Assembly: GCF_040412085.2 (NCBI RefSeq)
Contig: NZ_CP115920.1
Span: 2,604,001-2,668,000, forward strand
Reading direction: 5' to 3'
DNA: 64,000 bases
Source of the DNA: Vibrio sp. CB1-14
GTDB lineage: Bacteria; Pseudomonadota; Gammaproteobacteria; Enterobacterales; Vibrionaceae
Shown here: in pieces, positions 8,724-17,358 of the stretch
Layout of the letters: each line of letters opens with the position of its first letter
How positions within the stretch are numbered: position 1 is the first letter of the stretch
Notes under the pieces: generated by a model
Database searches by the model: none
Told to the model about the DNA's origin: nothing
Seen by the model: the letters and a program-made list of their open reading frames with translations, nothing else
Position numbers and translations under genes: made by a program

Positions 8724-9578
8724 TCAGTGCACGCTCTTGCCACCAAAATACAGGGTTAGCGGGTCAATATTGCTGTCAGCAGGCACCGTAGATGCCGCTT
8801 CTAAGAACAGAGAGAACAGCTCTGATTGGGAAGATATTTTTAACTTATTGTGGATTCGCTTGCGATATACCTTCACAGTTTCTGTCGAGACTTCTAACAA
8901 AGGCGCAATCGCCTTAGTAGAGTAACCTTGCAATACTAATTGGGTCACCTGACATTCACGTTCACTAAGGAAGTCTTTGCCAAAGTTACTGAAAATATCA
9001 TTCAACTGATGACCAATAGTACGTTGTTCTGGATGGCCTACCTGAAAGTGCTTGCAAATCGCGACACTGATCAGCTCATAAAAAGTATTCACGACTTCCA
9101 CTTCATCGACATCTACGCTCGCCTTATTGCGCAGTCCAAGTGAAAGCACTAAACGCAAATTATCACCACAACTGGTGATGACTCCCACTTCTTTTTGCAA
9201 CCCTGTTTGTTTATATATTTGGTGGTAGTAATCGCTACTGTAGAATTCATCTGGAGCAATATCATCGAGACGATAGACTCCTTCTTTTACTCCGCGGCGG
9301 ATCAACTGATAGAACGGATCCAGCACCAAAGCGCTCATAAACTCTTTGTCGATAGCTTGGTCTTCGAAAAAACTCGTATCGTTGTAAAGCAAAACAGGTG
9401 CGTTTTCTCCACCAAAGCTCATCACGACTAAACTGTCATAACCAACAATCGCAGTTGTAAGCTCAGACAGTCGCTGTAGAAATGTTGCATCTCCAATAGC
9501 GGCAATTAATCGTGGATAGTGTCGGTTGAACTCACTCCATGCACCTGCTTGTTCCGTCATTGTCGTAGGTTGAGACAT
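8724..9578 (-). CDS. LuxR-family transcriptional regulator
   Basis: A protein of 284 aa. The C-terminal LuxR/FixJ helix-turn-helix is clear: LSERECQVTQLVLQGYSTKAIAPLLEVSTETVKVYRKRIHNKLKI, split here as two motifs around STKAIAPLLEVSTETVKVYR. The N-terminal 200 residues do not show the acyl-homoserine-lactone domain residues or a receiver domain, so the signal is unknown. The ATG at 9578 is chosen because AAGGAG lies five bases upstream; an in-frame GTG two codons earlier overlaps that site. It is divergent from the acyl-CoA ligase gene and probably controls it. Confidence 0.85.
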   Translation of the reverse strand: MSQPTTMTEQAGAWSEFNRHYPRLIAAIGDATFLQRLSELTTAIVGYDSLVVMSFGGENAPVLLYNDTSFFEDQAIDKEFMSALVLDPFYQLIRRGVKEGVYRLDDIAPDEFYSSDYYHQIYKQTGLQKEVGVITSCGDNLRLVLSLGLRNKASVDVDEVEVVNTFYELISVAICKHFQVGHPEQRTIGHQLNDIFSNFGKDFLSERECQVTQLVLQGYSTKAIAPLLEVSTETVKVYRKRIHNKLKISSQSELFSLFLEAASTVPADSNIDPLTLYFGGKSVH

Positions 9579-9959
9579 AGACACTCCTTATCTTAACTTC
9601 ACATGCCTATTCAATTACCATGATTCTCGATGCTTGCTCAACTCAGTACAGACCCAACGTTCCGCTCTTCGCGGTTTTCACCGTTAGAACTATTCGTTTG
9701 TACAATGGGATGCGATTCTGCAATGGTCGCTTCTGCAATCAAAGCGCATCGATGAGTAAATTATATCTTCCATCGTGACAAATATATTGAATGATAAAAA
9801 GTAAATTACCCCGCTTTTAAGGAGCTGTGTCAAAGTTTCTACTGCAGAGCCTGACACTTATGTGACTTCACAACTCAACTCGTAACTCTATTGGGGTACA
9901 TACCCAAAGCCAATGCGATCACATACTATTCACATTCCAATAACAAACGGAGTTGCATA
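9579..9959. promoter_or_regulatory. Divergent control region, LuxR-type gene / acyl-CoA ligase gene
   Basis: 380 bases between two divergent genes. It holds an inverted repeat TTGGGgtacataCCCAA at 9891-9907, about 53 bases before the ligase start, with half-site TACCCAA. No second gene is visible. A TGTGACTTCACA stretch near 9861 has the wrong spacing for CRP. Confidence 0.4.
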
Positions 9960-11576
9960 ATGAAAGGTCAAATGATGAATGTCCCTCTCACCATTACTGA
10001 AATCATGCGTCATGCGGATAAAGTGAACGGTGATACTGAAGTTGTCTCGGTGACTTATGACAATCCTCGCCACAAATATACCCTTAACGACGCATTTAAA
10101 AGAACTCGCCAGCTTGCCAATGCGCTGCAGTCACTTGGTCTAGAAAAAGGGCAGCGCATCGCTACGTTTGCCTGGAACGATTATCGTCATCTTGAGCTGT
10201 ACTACGCCATCTCTTGTTCGGGTGCCGTACTGCACACGGTCAACCCGCGCTTATTTCCAGAGCAAATCGAATACATCGTCAATCACGCCGAAGATACCGT
10301 CGTGTTTTTCGATCCGGTTTTTGCGCCGCTCATTGAAAAGCTGCAGCACAATTTCCCATCAGTTCGTCACTATGTTGCCCTTTGTGATAAGGCGCACCTA
10401 CCCGATGTCAACATTGCCAATCTAACCGATTATGAATCCTTGATTGACGATCAAAGCGATGAGTTCGACTGGCCAGAACTGGCCGAAGATGATGCGAGCT
10501 CCCTATGCTATACCTCGGGTACGACCGGACACCCGAAAGGTGTGTTGTATTCACATCGTTCTACCGTGCTCCATTCACTAGGTAGCGCACTACCGGATGC
10601 ATTTTCGCTTTCTATCGACCAAACCGTTATGCCAATTGTGCCCATGTTTCATGTAAACGGATGGGGGCTTGCTTACAGCGCACCTATGACCGGCACCAAG
10701 CTCGTGATGCCGGGACCTAAGATGGCCGATGGCGTAGTGTTAAGCGACCTCATCAATAGCGAGGGTGTCACGATGACCGCAGGGGTACCTGTCGTGTGGC
10801 TGATGCTACTCGAGCATCTTAAAAACAATGACATTCAAGTACCGACACTGGATCGCATCGTAGTTGGTGGCTCGGCATGTCCAGAGCTACTAATCAATGA
10901 ATTTGATGAGCTGTTCAATGTCTCGGTTCACCACGCCTGGGGGATGACTGAGATGAGTCCACTTGGCACTTTTAATAAACTAAAACCGAGCCTCAAGCAG
11001 CAGTCAGAAAAAGAGCAGATGAACTATAAGCTCAAGCAAGGGCGTATTGTATTTGGTGTCGATATGCGGATCGAAGATTGGCAGGGTCAAGAAGTGGAAT
11101 GGGATGGCCATCAATTTGGTGCAGTCAAAGTAAGGGGACCTTGGATTGCTTCTGGTTACTATAAGCAAGGCGAGTCCGTTGACGACAATGGCTATTTTGA
11201 CACGGGTGATGTCGCCAGCGTGGATCCCCATGGCTATATGTTGATCACAGACCGTTCTAAAGATGTGATAAAGTCCGGTGGTGAATGGATTAGCTCGATT
11301 GAGCTTGAAAACATAGCCGTCGGCCACCCTGATATCAAAGAGGCGGCGGTCATCGGTGTTCCTCATAAAAAATGGGGAGAAAGACCGCTACTGATAGCCG
11401 TTACCCACGATGTAGAAATCTCTGCCGAAGCGCTGCTTGACCATTTTGACGGTAAAGTGGCTAAGTTCTGCATCCCGGATGCGGTTGAGTTTATTAAAGA
11501 GCTCCCCCACACCGCTACTGGCAAATTGAGCAAGAAAGATCTGCGCAGTAAATACGCCGACTATATTCTAGGTTAA
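9960..11576 (+). CDS. Fatty-acid (acyl)-CoA ligase, AMP-forming
   Basis: A protein of 538 aa of the ANL superfamily, closest in size and layout to medium/long-chain acyl-CoA ligases such as AlkK. It activates a carboxylic acid to acyl-AMP and then acyl-CoA in the cytoplasm. Motifs in order: [13 protein letters not shown] (phosphate-binding loop), [32 protein letters not shown], and the C-terminal Lys in [14 protein letters not shown]. The start at 9960 has ACGGAG seven bases upstream. The acid substrate cannot be told from sequence; the MFS gene behind it may import it. Confidence 0.88.
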   Translation: MKGQMMNVPLTITEIMRHADKVNGDTEVVSVTYDNPRHKYTLNDAFKRTRQLANALQSLGLEKGQRIATFAWNDYRHLELYYAISCSGAVLHTVNPRLFPEQIEYIVNHAEDTVVFFDPVFAPLIEKLQHNFPSVRHYVALCDKAHLPDVNIANLTDYESLIDDQSDEFDWPELAEDDASSLCYTSGTTGHPKGVLYSHRSTVLHSLGSALPDAFSLSIDQTVMPIVPMFHVNGWGLAYSAPMTGTKLVMPGPKMADGVVLSDLINSEGVTMTAGVPVVWLMLLEHLKNNDIQVPTLDRIVVGGSACPELLINEFDELFNVSVHHAWGMTEMSPLGTFNKLKPSLKQQSEKEQMNYKLKQGRIVFGVDMRIEDWQGQEVEWDGHQFGAVKVRGPWIASGYYKQGESVDDNGYFDTGDVASVDPHGYMLITDRSKDVIKSGGEWISSIELENIAVGHPDIKEAAVIGVPHKKWGERPLLIAVTHDVEISAEALLDHFDGKVAKFCIPDAVEFIKELPHTATGKLSKKDLRSKYADYILG

Positions 11577-11601
11577 TCCGTCCTCGCCTTACCTCTCCTA
11601 C

Positions 11602-11629
11602 CGGGTCTTTGTGTCCTCACAGAGACCCG
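11602..11629 (+). terminator. Strong hairpin after the acyl-CoA ligase gene
   Basis: CGGGTCTTTGTG - TCCT - CACAGAGACCCG: a twelve-pair stem with one G-U pair and a four-base loop, 26 bases after the stop. There is no T tract, so it may stabilise or process the mRNA instead of ending it. Confidence 0.5.
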
Positions 11630-11674
11630 AACCTGATATGAAACACAATAATTACATCCATTAACATCTCTGTA

Positions 11675-11686
11675 ACCCAATTGGGT
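11675..11686. promoter_or_regulatory. Palindrome ACCCAATTGGGT before the MFS gene
   Basis: A perfect 12-bp palindrome 77 bases before the MFS start. It shares the half-site TTGGGTA with the inverted repeat in front of the acyl-CoA ligase gene. It may be an operator of the divergent LuxR-type protein; this is inference from position and similarity only. Confidence 0.35.
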
Positions 11687-11762
11687 ACTACATCAATTGC
11701 TAATTAACGCTCACTATTAACATGTCTATAACAAACTGTTCAAGGATGGATAGGAGCTCAAT

Positions 11763-12989
11763 ATGCTAAACACTTTTATTAGCCCAAAACGGACGATTGA
11801 TTCAAAAGCGCTAATCATCGCAGCTATGATGCTGGTGATGTTTGCGCCTAACGCGTTTAACTTTTTACCCTTTATGCTTGGCGGCGCTGCAGAAGCTATG
11901 GCACTCGATGATGCGCAAATTGAAAGCATCGCGATGTACGAACTTCTTGCCACAGCCCTCTCTTCTCTACTTTTTTCGCTACTTCTGATTCGCCGTGTTA
12001 ACTGGCGTTACATTGGTTACATTGCCGCTATCGCACTGATTGCGGGTAACTACATGAGTATGACTGCGCAGGACTTCGATAGCTTTATCACCAGTCGTTT
12101 GATTGCTGGTAGCGGCCAAGGCATCGGCTATTCATTAGGTCTGGTGGGAATGAGTGTGACTAAGCACCCAGGTCGTAACTTTGGTTACATGATTGCCGCC
12201 CTCAATGTTTGGCTAATCACTTGGTTCATTTTGATCCCAGAGCTCATGGCAGAATTCGGTCTCAACGCCCTCTACCAATTCTTTATGTTTGCCTCTGCGT
12301 TATGCTTGGTCGCTTTCTGGTTCTACCCTGATAATGGCCGTGTTGACAAGGACAAAGAACTCTCTTCTGTACACGGCGATAGCGTCGACAAAAAGAAATA
12401 CGTTGTCCCTATGATTTGGGTTGGTGGCGCATTCCTGGTTTACAGCTTAAGCCTTGGTATCATTTATCCGTATATCGAGATCATTGGTGCAGACATGCAA
12501 GCGTCTACTGAAGATGTCGGTTTGGTGTTGGCGGTAGGTTCAGTGATGGCCGTGATCGGTGGCATTCTGACTGCGGTTGTCGACAAGAAATATAGCCATA
12601 CCACCATCATTGTTTCTCTTAGTGTGATTAACGCGGCGGTCTGTTTTGGTATGGCAAGCACCAACGACACCACATCATTCCTTGGCTTCTCTGCATTTTA
12701 CATTATGCTTTGGAACATGATGTACGCTCGCTACTACACAGCACTAGCGACCACAGATAAGTCAGGTTACTTTAGCTCATACGGCCCAGAGATCGGTACA
12801 GTCGGTCTAGCGGCAGGTCCAATCGTTGCGCAGGCAGCAACGGCGACGGGCGATTTCCAAGGGCAGGTCGGCGTTGGTGCTGTCTGTATCGCAGTGGCAA
12901 CCGTAATGGTGTTTATTGGTCTTGGTAAGTCTAAGCTGATAGATCGCGGGGTGGCTCGCGACTCTGACTCAGGACAGCAAAAAGCTTAA
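11763..12989 (+). CDS. MFS transporter
   Basis: A 408-aa inner-membrane protein with about 12 hydrophobic segments in two halves. The halves are joined by a charged loop at about residues 193-217 (GRVDKDKELSSVHGDSVDKK). The start has AGGAG seven bases upstream. The family suggests proton-coupled import or export of a small molecule. The adjacent acyl-CoA ligase and LuxR-type regulator suggest an organic acid, but no substrate motif is recognised. A hairpin without a T tract separates it from the ligase gene, so it may be co-transcribed or have its own start near the ACCCAATTGGGT palindrome. Confidence 0.85.
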   Translation: MLNTFISPKRTIDSKALIIAAMMLVMFAPNAFNFLPFMLGGAAEAMALDDAQIESIAMYELLATALSSLLFSLLLIRRVNWRYIGYIAAIALIAGNYMSMTAQDFDSFITSRLIAGSGQGIGYSLGLVGMSVTKHPGRNFGYMIAALNVWLITWFILIPELMAEFGLNALYQFFMFASALCLVAFWFYPDNGRVDKDKELSSVHGDSVDKKKYVVPMIWVGGAFLVYSLSLGIIYPYIEIIGADMQASTEDVGLVLAVGSVMAVIGGILTAVVDKKYSHTTIIVSLSVINAAVCFGMASTNDTTSFLGFSAFYIMLWNMMYARYYTALATTDKSGYFSSYGPEIGTVGLAAGPIVAQAATATGDFQGQVGVGAVCIAVATVMVFIGLGKSKLIDRGVARDSDSGQQKA

Positions 12990-13010
12990 ATTTAAATACA
13001 TAGTCTAGGT

Positions 13011-13046
13011 AAAGCGTCGGTGTCACTGCCAACTGTCCGACGCTTT
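13011..13046 (+). terminator. Terminator after the MFS gene
   Basis: AAAGCGTCGG (13011-13020) pairs with CCGACGCTTT (13037-13046) around a 16-base loop, and the tail is T-rich. It lies between convergent genes and could serve both directions. Confidence 0.7.
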
Positions 13047-13069
13047 CATTGTGTTTAACTGTAAATTAT

Positions 13070-14056
13070 CTATTGAGAGTTAACATCTGCCGGAAACACA
13101 ATGCCAGTCTGACGGCGAACTTCAGTAATGATATGGGCAATTGTCAGCGAGCGCTGAGTCGCGTGTTCATCCATTTCTCCTTTCAAAATCATCGATGCAA
13201 AGGCCTTCGCTTCATACATCATGCTGTTCTCAACTTGTTCAGTTTCAAAATGAGTACGCTCACCACTTCGAGCATACAAATCAAAGCCTAAACACTCAGA
13301 GAAGTCAGCAAGTATCAGGCTACCCTCTTCCCCTTGGATTTCACTTGTTGAGTAGCTATTACTTACCTTCGAATGGCTTAACGTCACATCAAACTCAGGG
13401 TAACGAAGCAAAACGCTACCATGAGCATCAACCCCTGACTCCAACAAATGAGCACTTGCTTGAATCTGAGTCGGTGCACCAAACAACTCCACTGCAGCCG
13501 CCACGGAGTAGAAACCAATATCCATGATTGAGCCATTGGAAAATTCAGGGTTAAAGGTATTCGGGTTTTCACCATCAAGATACTTTTGATAGCGAGACGA
13601 GTACTGACAGTAGGTCAAATGAGCCTTGTGCAATCTTCCTAGGTTCGCTAGCGCTTTTTTAGCTTCAATAAAATTAGGTAAATAAGCCGTTTTGAAAGCC
13701 TCCATCAACACCACGTTGTTGGCTTTAGCCACTTCAAGCATCGACTCTACTTGCGCTAAGTTGGATGCCATTGGCTTTTCGCAAATGACATGCTTCCCCG
13801 CTTGCATCATTTGTATTGCTTGAGCACTGTGAAGGCTGTTTGGTGAAGCAATGTAAACCGCATCAATCTCTTTTGACGCCGCAAGTTCCTCTAATGAGTC
13901 AATAAATAGAGTAGCGCCAAGCGGTTCGCCGAATGCACGCGCTTTATCAAGCGCACGTGAATAAACCCCTCGAATCACAAACTGTTCGGTTTGCAGTGCC
14001 GCGCGAGCAAACTTCTCGCTAATCCAGTTTGTGCCGATAATTGCAAGCTGAAGCAT
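13070..14056 (-). CDS. Gfo/Idh/MocA-family NAD(P)-dependent oxidoreductase
   Basis: A protein of 328 aa. The Rossmann fold starts at residue 3 (LAIIGTNWISEKFARA); the first glycine motif is GTNWIS, looser than the usual GxGxxG. The family Lys-Pro motif is CEKPMASN (residues about 94-101). These cytoplasmic enzymes oxidise or reduce sugars, inositols and related polyols; the substrate is unknown here. AAGGGA precedes the ATG by five bases. Single gene, convergent with the MFS gene. Confidence 0.88.
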   Translation of the reverse strand: MLQLAIIGTNWISEKFARAALQTEQFVIRGVYSRALDKARAFGEPLGATLFIDSLEELAASKEIDAVYIASPNSLHSAQAIQMMQAGKHVICEKPMASNLAQVESMLEVAKANNVVLMEAFKTAYLPNFIEAKKALANLGRLHKAHLTYCQYSSRYQKYLDGENPNTFNPEFSNGSIMDIGFYSVAAAVELFGAPTQIQASAHLLESGVDAHGSVLLRYPEFDVTLSHSKVSNSYSTSEIQGEEGSLILADFSECLGFDLYARSGERTHFETEQVENSMMYEAKAFASMILKGEMDEHATQRSLTIAHIITEVRRQTGIVFPADVNSQ

Positions 14057-14211
14057 AGTGTTCCCTTATCCTTTTTATTTTTTACTTATGTAGCTGTGGC
14101 TAAGATTACTCTTTGGCATCATCAATGCCAATATAGCTATGTATTAATTTGAGAAACGAGTATGAATTTGAGAAATGGATGACCCCATTTCGTAAATAAA
14201 AAAGCGGAATT

Positions 14212-14238
14212 AGAAAAGGCGCCATAAATAGGCGCCTT
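14212..14238 (-). terminator. Terminator of the flavin reductase gene
   Basis: On the minus strand AAGGCGCC - TATTTAT - GGCGCCTT followed by TTC. It lies 33 bases after the stop of the gene at 14271. Confidence 0.85.
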
Positions 14239-14270
14239 CATATAAAAATAGTTACGATACAAAAGTGAGA

Positions 14271-14792
14271 TCAGAGCTGCTCAATGGCCGATTGAACTTT
14301 GTCAATCAACTCAGCGTTGGTGAGCTGACCCGATTCAAGGTCAAAATTATCGTAAAAGCTCGGAACAGAGACACTCGCTTTGACATTGCCGCCAAAATAA
14401 GGCGCGGAGTTGGTTGCCGCCGCAAGCACGTTTGCAGCGCCTCCAGGTCCTGGTGAAGTAGCGAGGTAGACTGCAGGAATGCCCTTAAATACTTCGCGTT
14501 CGATACGTGTCGCCCAATCAAACAAGTTCTTATACGCTGCTGGATGGTGACCGTTGTGCTCAGCAAAAGAAATGACTAATGCATCCGCGGTTGCAATCGC
14601 ATCAAGAAACGTTTTTGCCCCCTCTGCCTGACCGATTTCTTTCTCTTTGTCTTCCGAAAATAGTGGAACATCAAACTGAGTAAGGTCAAGCACCTCGACG
14701 TCAGCGCCTTCAATTAAATTGGCGCTGTAAGTTGCTAGAGCTTTATTAATAGAAGTACTGCTAGTGCTTGCGCCAAATGCGATAACTTTCAT
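14271..14792 (-). CDS. NADPH-dependent FMN reductase family protein
   Basis: A 173-aa flavodoxin-like protein. The N-terminal phosphate-binding segment GASTSSTSINKALA, the central ALVISFAEHNGHHPAAYKNLFDW (family usually PEYNGS; here AEHNGH) and ATSPGPGGAANVL fit the FMN_red family. These enzymes reduce FMN, quinones or azo compounds with NADPH in the cytoplasm. The changed PEYN motif makes the exact activity uncertain. The start is supported by AAGGGA seven bases upstream. Confidence 0.87.
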   Translation of the reverse strand: MKVIAFGASTSSTSINKALATYSANLIEGADVEVLDLTQFDVPLFSEDKEKEIGQAEGAKTFLDAIATADALVISFAEHNGHHPAAYKNLFDWATRIEREVFKGIPAVYLATSPGPGGAANVLAAATNSAPYFGGNVKASVSVPSFYDNFDLESGQLTNAELIDKVQSAIEQL

Positions 14793-14936
14793 AGTCGATT
14801 CCCTTTAGTCTCACGTAATGTTTGATTAAAGGTTAACCTATCTGCTTGATCCAGCAAGAGAGAAAATCCTATCTAGTTCATCGAATTATTTGAACAAGTA
14901 CATTTTGCCTACGTCTTCGTTGCTAGGCTTGCCGTA

Positions 14937-15200
14937 TTAAATAACGGCTTGTAGCTCTGTCCACAAGTCATTGACGATAACGCGGTCCGCTGGGCTCAGC
15001 TCTGACTTGGCCTCATCTAGGCTTGCTTGGATTCGAGTTTTAAATTCACCAATATCAACAACACCATCTTCTTCACACGATGCGGCAGACAGTGAAATGT
15101 GACCACGCAAGTAACCACCGGCAAATAGCTCATCATCGGAAGCTTGAGTGATTCGTGAATCAATGGTTTCTAACAGTTTTTCTTCGTATTCAATAATCAT
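14937..15200 (-). CDS. yfcL: YfcL family protein
   Basis: A small acidic protein of 87 aa with no membrane segment and no known biochemical role. The sequence (MIIEYEEKLLETIDSRI...AGGYLRGHISLSAA) resembles E. coli YfcL. The position beside epmC (yfcM), in a block that continues to aroC, prmB, smrB and sixA, is the same as in E. coli, which supports the name. It lies 42 bases after epmC, probably in one transcript. Confidence 0.82.
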   Translation of the reverse strand: MIIEYEEKLLETIDSRITQASDDELFAGGYLRGHISLSAASCEEDGVVDIGEFKTRIQASLDEAKSELSPADRVIVNDLWTELQAVI

Positions 15201-15242
15201 GTTGAGGCTCTTTAATAGTAATTCGATGATGGAGGCTATGCG

Positions 15243-15773
15243 CTAACGCACCACAAAGGTGTTATGAGTCAATTCAGGGGTTTGATAAAAGCTGCGCAAT
15301 GCATCTGACAGCTGTTTTACGCGAGGTGGAATACCCTTTTCGAGGATAGAGGCAACCTCGGCATGAACCTTCCCCATAAATCCAAGACGATCCGGTTCAA
15401 AGTCGCCACTTAGGTTGTCGCAACTGACTGAAAACGGGAATCCAGCACTGGCCGCAAGGATCCACTCATAGGCTTGAGGACGGATCTCTACTTTCTCGAA
15501 CTCAGCTTGTACCTCTGCCGTCCGACCGTCTGGTTGATACCAATAACCAAAGTCTTCCAACAACCTTCTCTCAGGGCCAGCGACACACCAATGAGCAATC
15601 TCATGTAATGCGGAGGCATAGAACCCTCTTGCGAAAACAATACGATGATAGTCGACCTTATCATCAGCTGGAAGGTAGATTGGCTCATCGCCACCTAACT
15701 CAAGCTTGGTGCGATAATCATCGAAAAAGGTGTGATTGAAAACAGTAATAAGATCTTGGTACTCGTGGTGCAT
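15243..15773 (-). CDS. epmC: Elongation factor P hydroxylase EpmC
   Basis: A protein of 176 aa (E. coli EpmC/YfcM about 182). It hydroxylates the beta-lysylated lysine of elongation factor P, the last step of that modification. The metal-binding motif ALHEIAHWCVAGPERR is visible at about residues 55-70, along with FGYWYQPDGR. It is the first gene of a short operon with yfcL. The upstream region is shared with the divergent TRIC-family gene. Confidence 0.92.
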   Translation of the reverse strand: MHHEYQDLITVFNHTFFDDYRTKLELGGDEPIYLPADDKVDYHRIVFARGFYASALHEIAHWCVAGPERRLLEDFGYWYQPDGRTAEVQAEFEKVEIRPQAYEWILAASAGFPFSVSCDNLSGDFEPDRLGFMGKVHAEVASILEKGIPPRVKQLSDALRSFYQTPELTHNTFVVR

Positions 15774-16009
15774 AACAGTAGCGTAGCTATAATAATTGGC
15801 GTTATTGTGTATTCAATCGCAGGCGACGTAAAGGGCAAACTGTACAAAGCCAACTGAGCGGCTATATCTTTGTTGCGAAAACCGTGACTCACCCTAAAAA
15901 AGATTAGTTTAAGTAATCCGAAAAACGTTTGCGTGACAAATCATTTCATTCGTCAATATTGACACAAATCACTACACTATCGCATCTTCATTTTTCGAGT
16001 GTTAGCGTT

Positions 16010-16633
16010 ATGTTACTCACCGTCTTATATATCATCGGCATCACGGCAGAAGCGATGACTGGCGCGCTCAGTGCGGGCCGACGCAACATGGATTGGTTTG
16101 GTGTCATGCTCGTTGCCAGTGCAACTGCAATTGGTGGTGGTACAGTTCGTGATATCTTGCTTGGTCACTATCCGCTAGGTTGGGTAAAACATCCTGAGTT
16201 TTTGGCCATTACTTGCTTTGCAGGGATCCTAACAACGGGACTGGCAAAATGGATTATTAAATTTAAAGGTGTGTTCCTAAGACTCGATGCTCTTGGTTTA
16301 GTTGTGTTTACCATTATCGGCACCAATGTTGGACTTGGCATGGGCTTACACCCATTCATTTGTGTAGTATCTGGTCTCGTCACTGGCGTTTTTGGTGGTC
16401 TACTGCGTGATTTGATCTGTCGCCAAACGCCACTAGTGCTTCATCAGGAGCTGTATGCATCTATTTCTGTCGTCGCAGCCTGCCTATATTTGGCACTGCT
16501 TGAGTACGGGTTATCGACGCTATCTACCACCGTCATCACATTGGTGGTTGGCTACACATTGCGTATGGCAGCGTTGCGCTTCAAATGGCGTTTACCTTCG
16601 TTTCAGTTAGACAGCGAAGAAGCGCTACACTAA
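16010..16633 (+). CDS. TRIC-family (UPF0126/YicG) cation channel protein
   Basis: A 207-aa inner-membrane protein with seven hydrophobic segments arranged as two similar halves. The glycine-rich motifs of the family are clear: AIGGGTVRDILLG in the first half and GVFGGLLRDLICRQ in the second. Bacterial members form trimeric K+-permeable channels. The start at 16010 matches the family; the open frame extends 81 bases upstream without a ribosome site. In E. coli this position holds the unrelated yfcA. Confidence 0.88.
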   Translation: MLLTVLYIIGITAEAMTGALSAGRRNMDWFGVMLVASATAIGGGTVRDILLGHYPLGWVKHPEFLAITCFAGILTTGLAKWIIKFKGVFLRLDALGLVVFTIIGTNVGLGMGLHPFICVVSGLVTGVFGGLLRDLICRQTPLVLHQELYASISVVAACLYLALLEYGLSTLSTTVITLVVGYTLRMAALRFKWRLPSFQLDSEEALH

Positions 16634-16660
16634 TTCGATTTCTAGTCTCAAATGACGCTG

Positions 16661-16691
16661 AAGCTGATATTCGCAACTTGAATATCAGCTT
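16661..16691 (+). terminator. Hairpin terminator after the TRIC-family gene
   Basis: A perfect 12-pair stem AAGCTGATATTC / GAATATCAGCTT with a seven-base loop, starting 28 bases after the stop. The tail (TATTGTCTCCC) is only weakly T-rich. Confidence 0.65.
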
Positions 16692-16802
16692 TATTGTCTC
16701 CCTTATCGTTCTATATATCACCTGTCGGTATAGTGAGTGTCATCCAAGGCAATCACCAATCAACGCCTTACAACGAAAAGGCGTAACAATACAGGTAATA
16801 TT

Positions 16803-17276
16803 ATGCTTTCATCAAAACTGCTGACATCGAAAACTCTTAAAGCCTTAGCTCTTGTGATGGCGCTATTCGCAACAGGATGTGCATCAAACAAAGCCACGAA
16901 TGAAGACACAGCAAACCGCAATGAAGCACGTAATCGTGGCGCAATTGGCGGCGCCCTAATTGGTGTGACTGCAGGTGTGTTAACGGGTAGTCCAGAGGTG
17001 GCTGTTAAGGCAGGTACCGCAGGTGCAGTTGCTGGCGGCGTATCAGGCTCGATGAAAGATACCGCAGAAGCGCGTGAAACTGAACGTACAGAAATTTTGG
17101 CTGAAAGCCTACAGAAAGACACGCGTTCAGACTCAGAAAAACGCGTGGCTGAGCTAGAAGCTGAAATCCGCATCAAAGAGCTAGAAAAGCAAATTTCAGA
17201 AATGGAAAAACAGCAGCCAGCACCAACAGCGAACTCGACATCATCAGATTCTGAGCAGGAAAAGAGTAAGTCTTAA
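16803..17276 (+). CDS. Lipoprotein with glycine-zipper segment and coiled coil
   Basis: A protein of 157 aa. The lipoprotein signal ends in ALFATGC, with Cys26 as lipidation site. Residues about 48-84 (GAIGGALIGVTAGVLTG...AGAVAGGVSG) form a glycine zipper. Residues about 100-135 (EKRVAELEAEIRIKELEKQISEM) are a highly charged coiled coil, followed by a disordered Ser/Glu tail. The start at 16803 gives a proper signal peptide; the upstream in-frame ATG does not. Function unknown; an envelope role is inferred from layout. Confidence 0.8.
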   Translation: MLSSKLLTSKTLKALALVMALFATGCASNKATNEDTANRNEARNRGAIGGALIGVTAGVLTGSPEVAVKAGTAGAVAGGVSGSMKDTAEARETERTEILAESLQKDTRSDSEKRVAELEAEIRIKELEKQISEMEKQQPAPTANSTSSDSEQEKSKS

Positions 17277-17323
17277 CACGTCTTTGGCTAAAGTGTTCTG
17301 CATAAAAAGGTCGGCTTAAAACA

Positions 17324-17353
17324 TCGGCTCCAACGGTTTTCCGTTGGAGCCGA
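17324..17353. terminator. Bidirectional hairpin between convergent genes
   Basis: A perfect 13-pair stem TCGGCTCCAACGG / CCGTTGGAGCCGA with a TTTT loop. It lies between the lipoprotein gene (+) and the EF-G-like gene (-), whose stop is six bases away. Tails are only moderately T-rich on both sides. Confidence 0.75.
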
Positions 17354-17358
17354 CTTGT

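Noticed and set aside
9855..9875. CRP site TGTGACTTCACA before the acyl-CoA ligase gene
   Set aside because: The half-sites are separated by two bases instead of six.
11004..11366. A 120-codon frame antisense to the acyl-CoA ligase gene
   Set aside because: Antisense shadow inside a well-supported enzyme gene; no ribosome site or domain.
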